5,273 bases of DNA from Natronomonas sp. (GTDB lineage: Archaea; Halobacteriota; Halobacteria; Halobacteriales; Haloarculaceae): the NCBI GenBank assembly GCA_007135435.1, contig SLIW01000156.1, positions 1 through 5,273 of the forward strand, given 5' to 3'. Positions 3,838-5,273 of the stretch are shown piece by piece. The translations under genes and the position numbers were made by a program. A model generated the notes under the pieces. The model was given only the letters and a program-made list of their open reading frames with translations. It was not told the origin of the DNA and did not search any database. Every line of letters begins with the position of its first letter. The first letter of the stretch is position 1.

Positions 3838-5273
3838 TCAGCACTCCGACCAGCCGCAGGACTCGCAGGTCTTGCAGCCCTCGGTGTACTGCAGCGTCAG
3901 GTTCCCGCAGTCCGGACACTCGGGCGACTCACCGGCGTCGATGAGCGACTGGGTGGGGTCCGCGGTCGTCGCGGCCCCGGCGTCGCCCCCGTCCGCGTCG
4001 GTGGCCCCGTTCGCGGCCGCCGCGGCTCCGCCGGACGCCACCGCCCCGCCGTCGGTCTCCGGGGCGGTGGCGTCGCGGTCTCGTCTGCCATCGTCCCCGG
4101 AGTCGTCGGTACGATCGTCGTCGAGGTCGGAGGCGTGGTCGTCGCCCCCGTCGACGGGCCCGCCGTCGGACTCGTCGGCGATCTCCGTGAGGTTGCGCTG
4201 CTGCGGGTAGGCCTTGTCGACCTCGCCGTCGAGGTACCGCCGCATCGCCGTGCCGATGGCGTCGGGGATGGAGTTGATCTGCTCGCCCTTGTCCCAGGCG
4301 ACCTTCGGGCTCCGGATGCCCTGGAGCTCGCTGGCGATCTCCTCGGGGTCGACCCCCGAGCGCAGCGCGGTCGAGATCGTCTTCGCGAGCGCCTCGGTGA
4401 ACGAGGCGGTGAAGCCGCCGGAGTTGCCGATGTTGGCGAACAGCTCGAACGGCCGGCCCGTCTCGGGGTCCTCGTTGATGTTGACGTAGAGCTTGCCGTA
4501 GCCCGTGTCGATGCGCTGGGTGACGCCGTGCAGGACGTCCGGGCGGGGCTGCTTGCGACTGAGCTCCACCTCGAGGTCCAGGAGGTCCGCGACGTCCTCC
4601 TCGAGGACGGCCGCGAGCTCCTCGCTGTCGAGGAAGTCGTCGAAGCCGCCGAAGATCTCCTCGATCCGCTCGACGATGACCTCCGCGGCCTCCTCGCCCT
4701 CGAGGTCGGCGAACTCGGCGTTGTCCGCCCGCGTCGTCAGCACCTGCTTCGAGCGGGTGCCGTCGCGGTAGACCGTGACGCCCTTGCCGCCGTTGTCGTA
4801 GATGTACCGGTAGACCTCGTCCATCTCCGCGACGGTGGCGTCGTTCGGGAAGTTGCAGGTCTTCGAGATGGCGGAGTCGACGCCCTCCTGGCAGGCGCAC
4901 TGGACGGCGGCGTGCGCCTTGCCGGAGAGGTCGGAGGTGACGACGAACAGCTCGCCGATGGCGTCCGGCACGGTCGAGAGCCCCTCGACGCCGTCGAACT
5001 CGTTGTTCGCCATCTGCGCCTGCGCCTCCCGCTTGACCTCGTCGACGTCGATGTCGTTGTCTTCGAGCACGCGGAGGAAGTAGTCGTCGAACTCGACGAG
5101 CATCTCGTCGCCCTGGACGTCGTCGGAGACGTTCTTGTAGTAGGCGACGTTGTAGATGGGCTCACAGCCACCGGTGGTGTTGCCGACCATGGACGTCGTT
5201 CCCGTGGGGGCGATCGTGGTCGTGTTGTGGTTGCGGATCGGGAAGCCGTCGGCCCACTCGTCGGCGTCGAGGC
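3838..5273 (-). CDS. nrdJ: adenosylcobalamin-dependent (class II) ribonucleotide reductase, C-terminal part
   Basis: The enzyme reduces ribonucleotides to deoxyribonucleotides in the cytoplasm using a thiyl radical generated from adenosylcobalamin. The gene continues past the right edge, so the N-terminus is missing; 477 residues are visible, starting at codon 5271. In order they show TIAPTGTTS (19-27), the phosphate-binding loop of the catalytic barrel, then TTGGCEP (32-38). After these come the NrdJ block HAAVQCACQEGVDSAISKTCNFP and YDNGGKGVTVYRDGTRSKQVL. An acidic helical insert lies near 180-239. A TSCPD-type domain (about 248-350) follows, with TGYGKLYVNINED, NSGGF, ALRSGVDPEEI and SIPDAI. 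A low-complexity acidic/Ala-Gly linker spans about 365-440. The tail has CPDC (452-455), C466, C469, C472 and terminal C477, fitting a zinc/redox cysteine cluster. The internal ATG at 5190 is not the start, because conserved residues precede it in frame. No intein interrupts the visible part. No promoter is visible. Confidence 0.95.
   Translation of the reverse strand, partial: LDADEWADGFPIRNHNTTTIAPTGTTSMVGNTTGGCEPIYNVAYYKNVSDDVQGDEMLVEFDDYFLRVLEDNDIDVDEVKREAQAQMANNEFDGVEGLSTVPDAIGELFVVTSDLSGKAHAAVQCACQEGVDSAISKTCNFPNDATVAEMDEVYRYIYDNGGKGVTVYRDGTRSKQVLTTRADNAEFADLEGEEAAEVIVERIEEIFGGFDDFLDSEELAAVLEEDVADLLDLEVELSRKQPRPDVLHGVTQRIDTGYGKLYVNINEDPETGRPFELFANIGNSGGFTASFTEALAKTISTALRSGVDPEEIASELQGIRSPKVAWDKGEQINSIPDAIGTAMRRYLDGEVDKAYPQQRNLTEIADESDGGPVDGGDDHASDLDDDRTDDSGDDGRRDRDATAPETDGGAVASGGAAAAANGATDADGGDAGAATTADPTQSLIDAGESPECPDCGNLTLQYTEGCKTCESCGWSEC

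Noticed and set aside
3929..4900. 323-codon minus-strand open frame inside nrdJ
   Set aside because: It is a frame-shifted shadow of nrdJ with Arg/Gly/His-rich translation; nrdJ itself shows clear conserved motifs in the other frame.

Overview
The window looks like a haloarchaeal (Halobacteria class) chromosome segment. It is very GC-rich, its proteins are acidic and rich in Asp, Glu, Ala, Val and Gly, and several genes have a TATA-like box centred about 27 nt upstream of the start codon, as expected for leaderless haloarchaeal transcripts. No database was searched; family names are from memory and from visible motifs.

Left part (1-2055): a plus-strand gene (58-1308) encodes a 416-aa soluble protein with two related N-terminal beta-rich modules, a long acidic linker and a C-terminal coiled coil. 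It converges on a minus-strand gene (1437-1898) for a winged-helix protein with a cysteine-containing C-terminal domain (DUF5830-like). Between their ends lies an unusual AT-richer array of 18-bp repeats (1320-1406) followed by an 8-bp-stem hairpin (1416-1438).

Middle part (2056-3501): a plus-strand VTT/TVP38-type membrane protein (2056-2721) converges on a 41-aa minus-strand zinc-finger micro-protein (2762-2887). Upstream of that small gene is an AT-rich segment (2959-2988) with two adjacent palindromes. It precedes a long leader and a small plus-strand winged-helix regulator (3172-3501).

Right part (3502-5273): a 336-bp gene-free gap holds nine tandem 10-bp units (3555-3644) and two hairpins. 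The minus-strand 3' portion of nrdJ (adenosylcobalamin-dependent ribonucleotide reductase) then runs off the right edge.

The genes do not form an obvious operon; most are single units with their own promoters. The window has two probable DNA-binding proteins, a zinc micro-protein, a membrane protein and one core DNA-precursor enzyme. I see no mobile element, CRISPR array, tRNA or rRNA. The most unexplained material is the noncoding structure: two tandem repeat arrays and the double palindrome.
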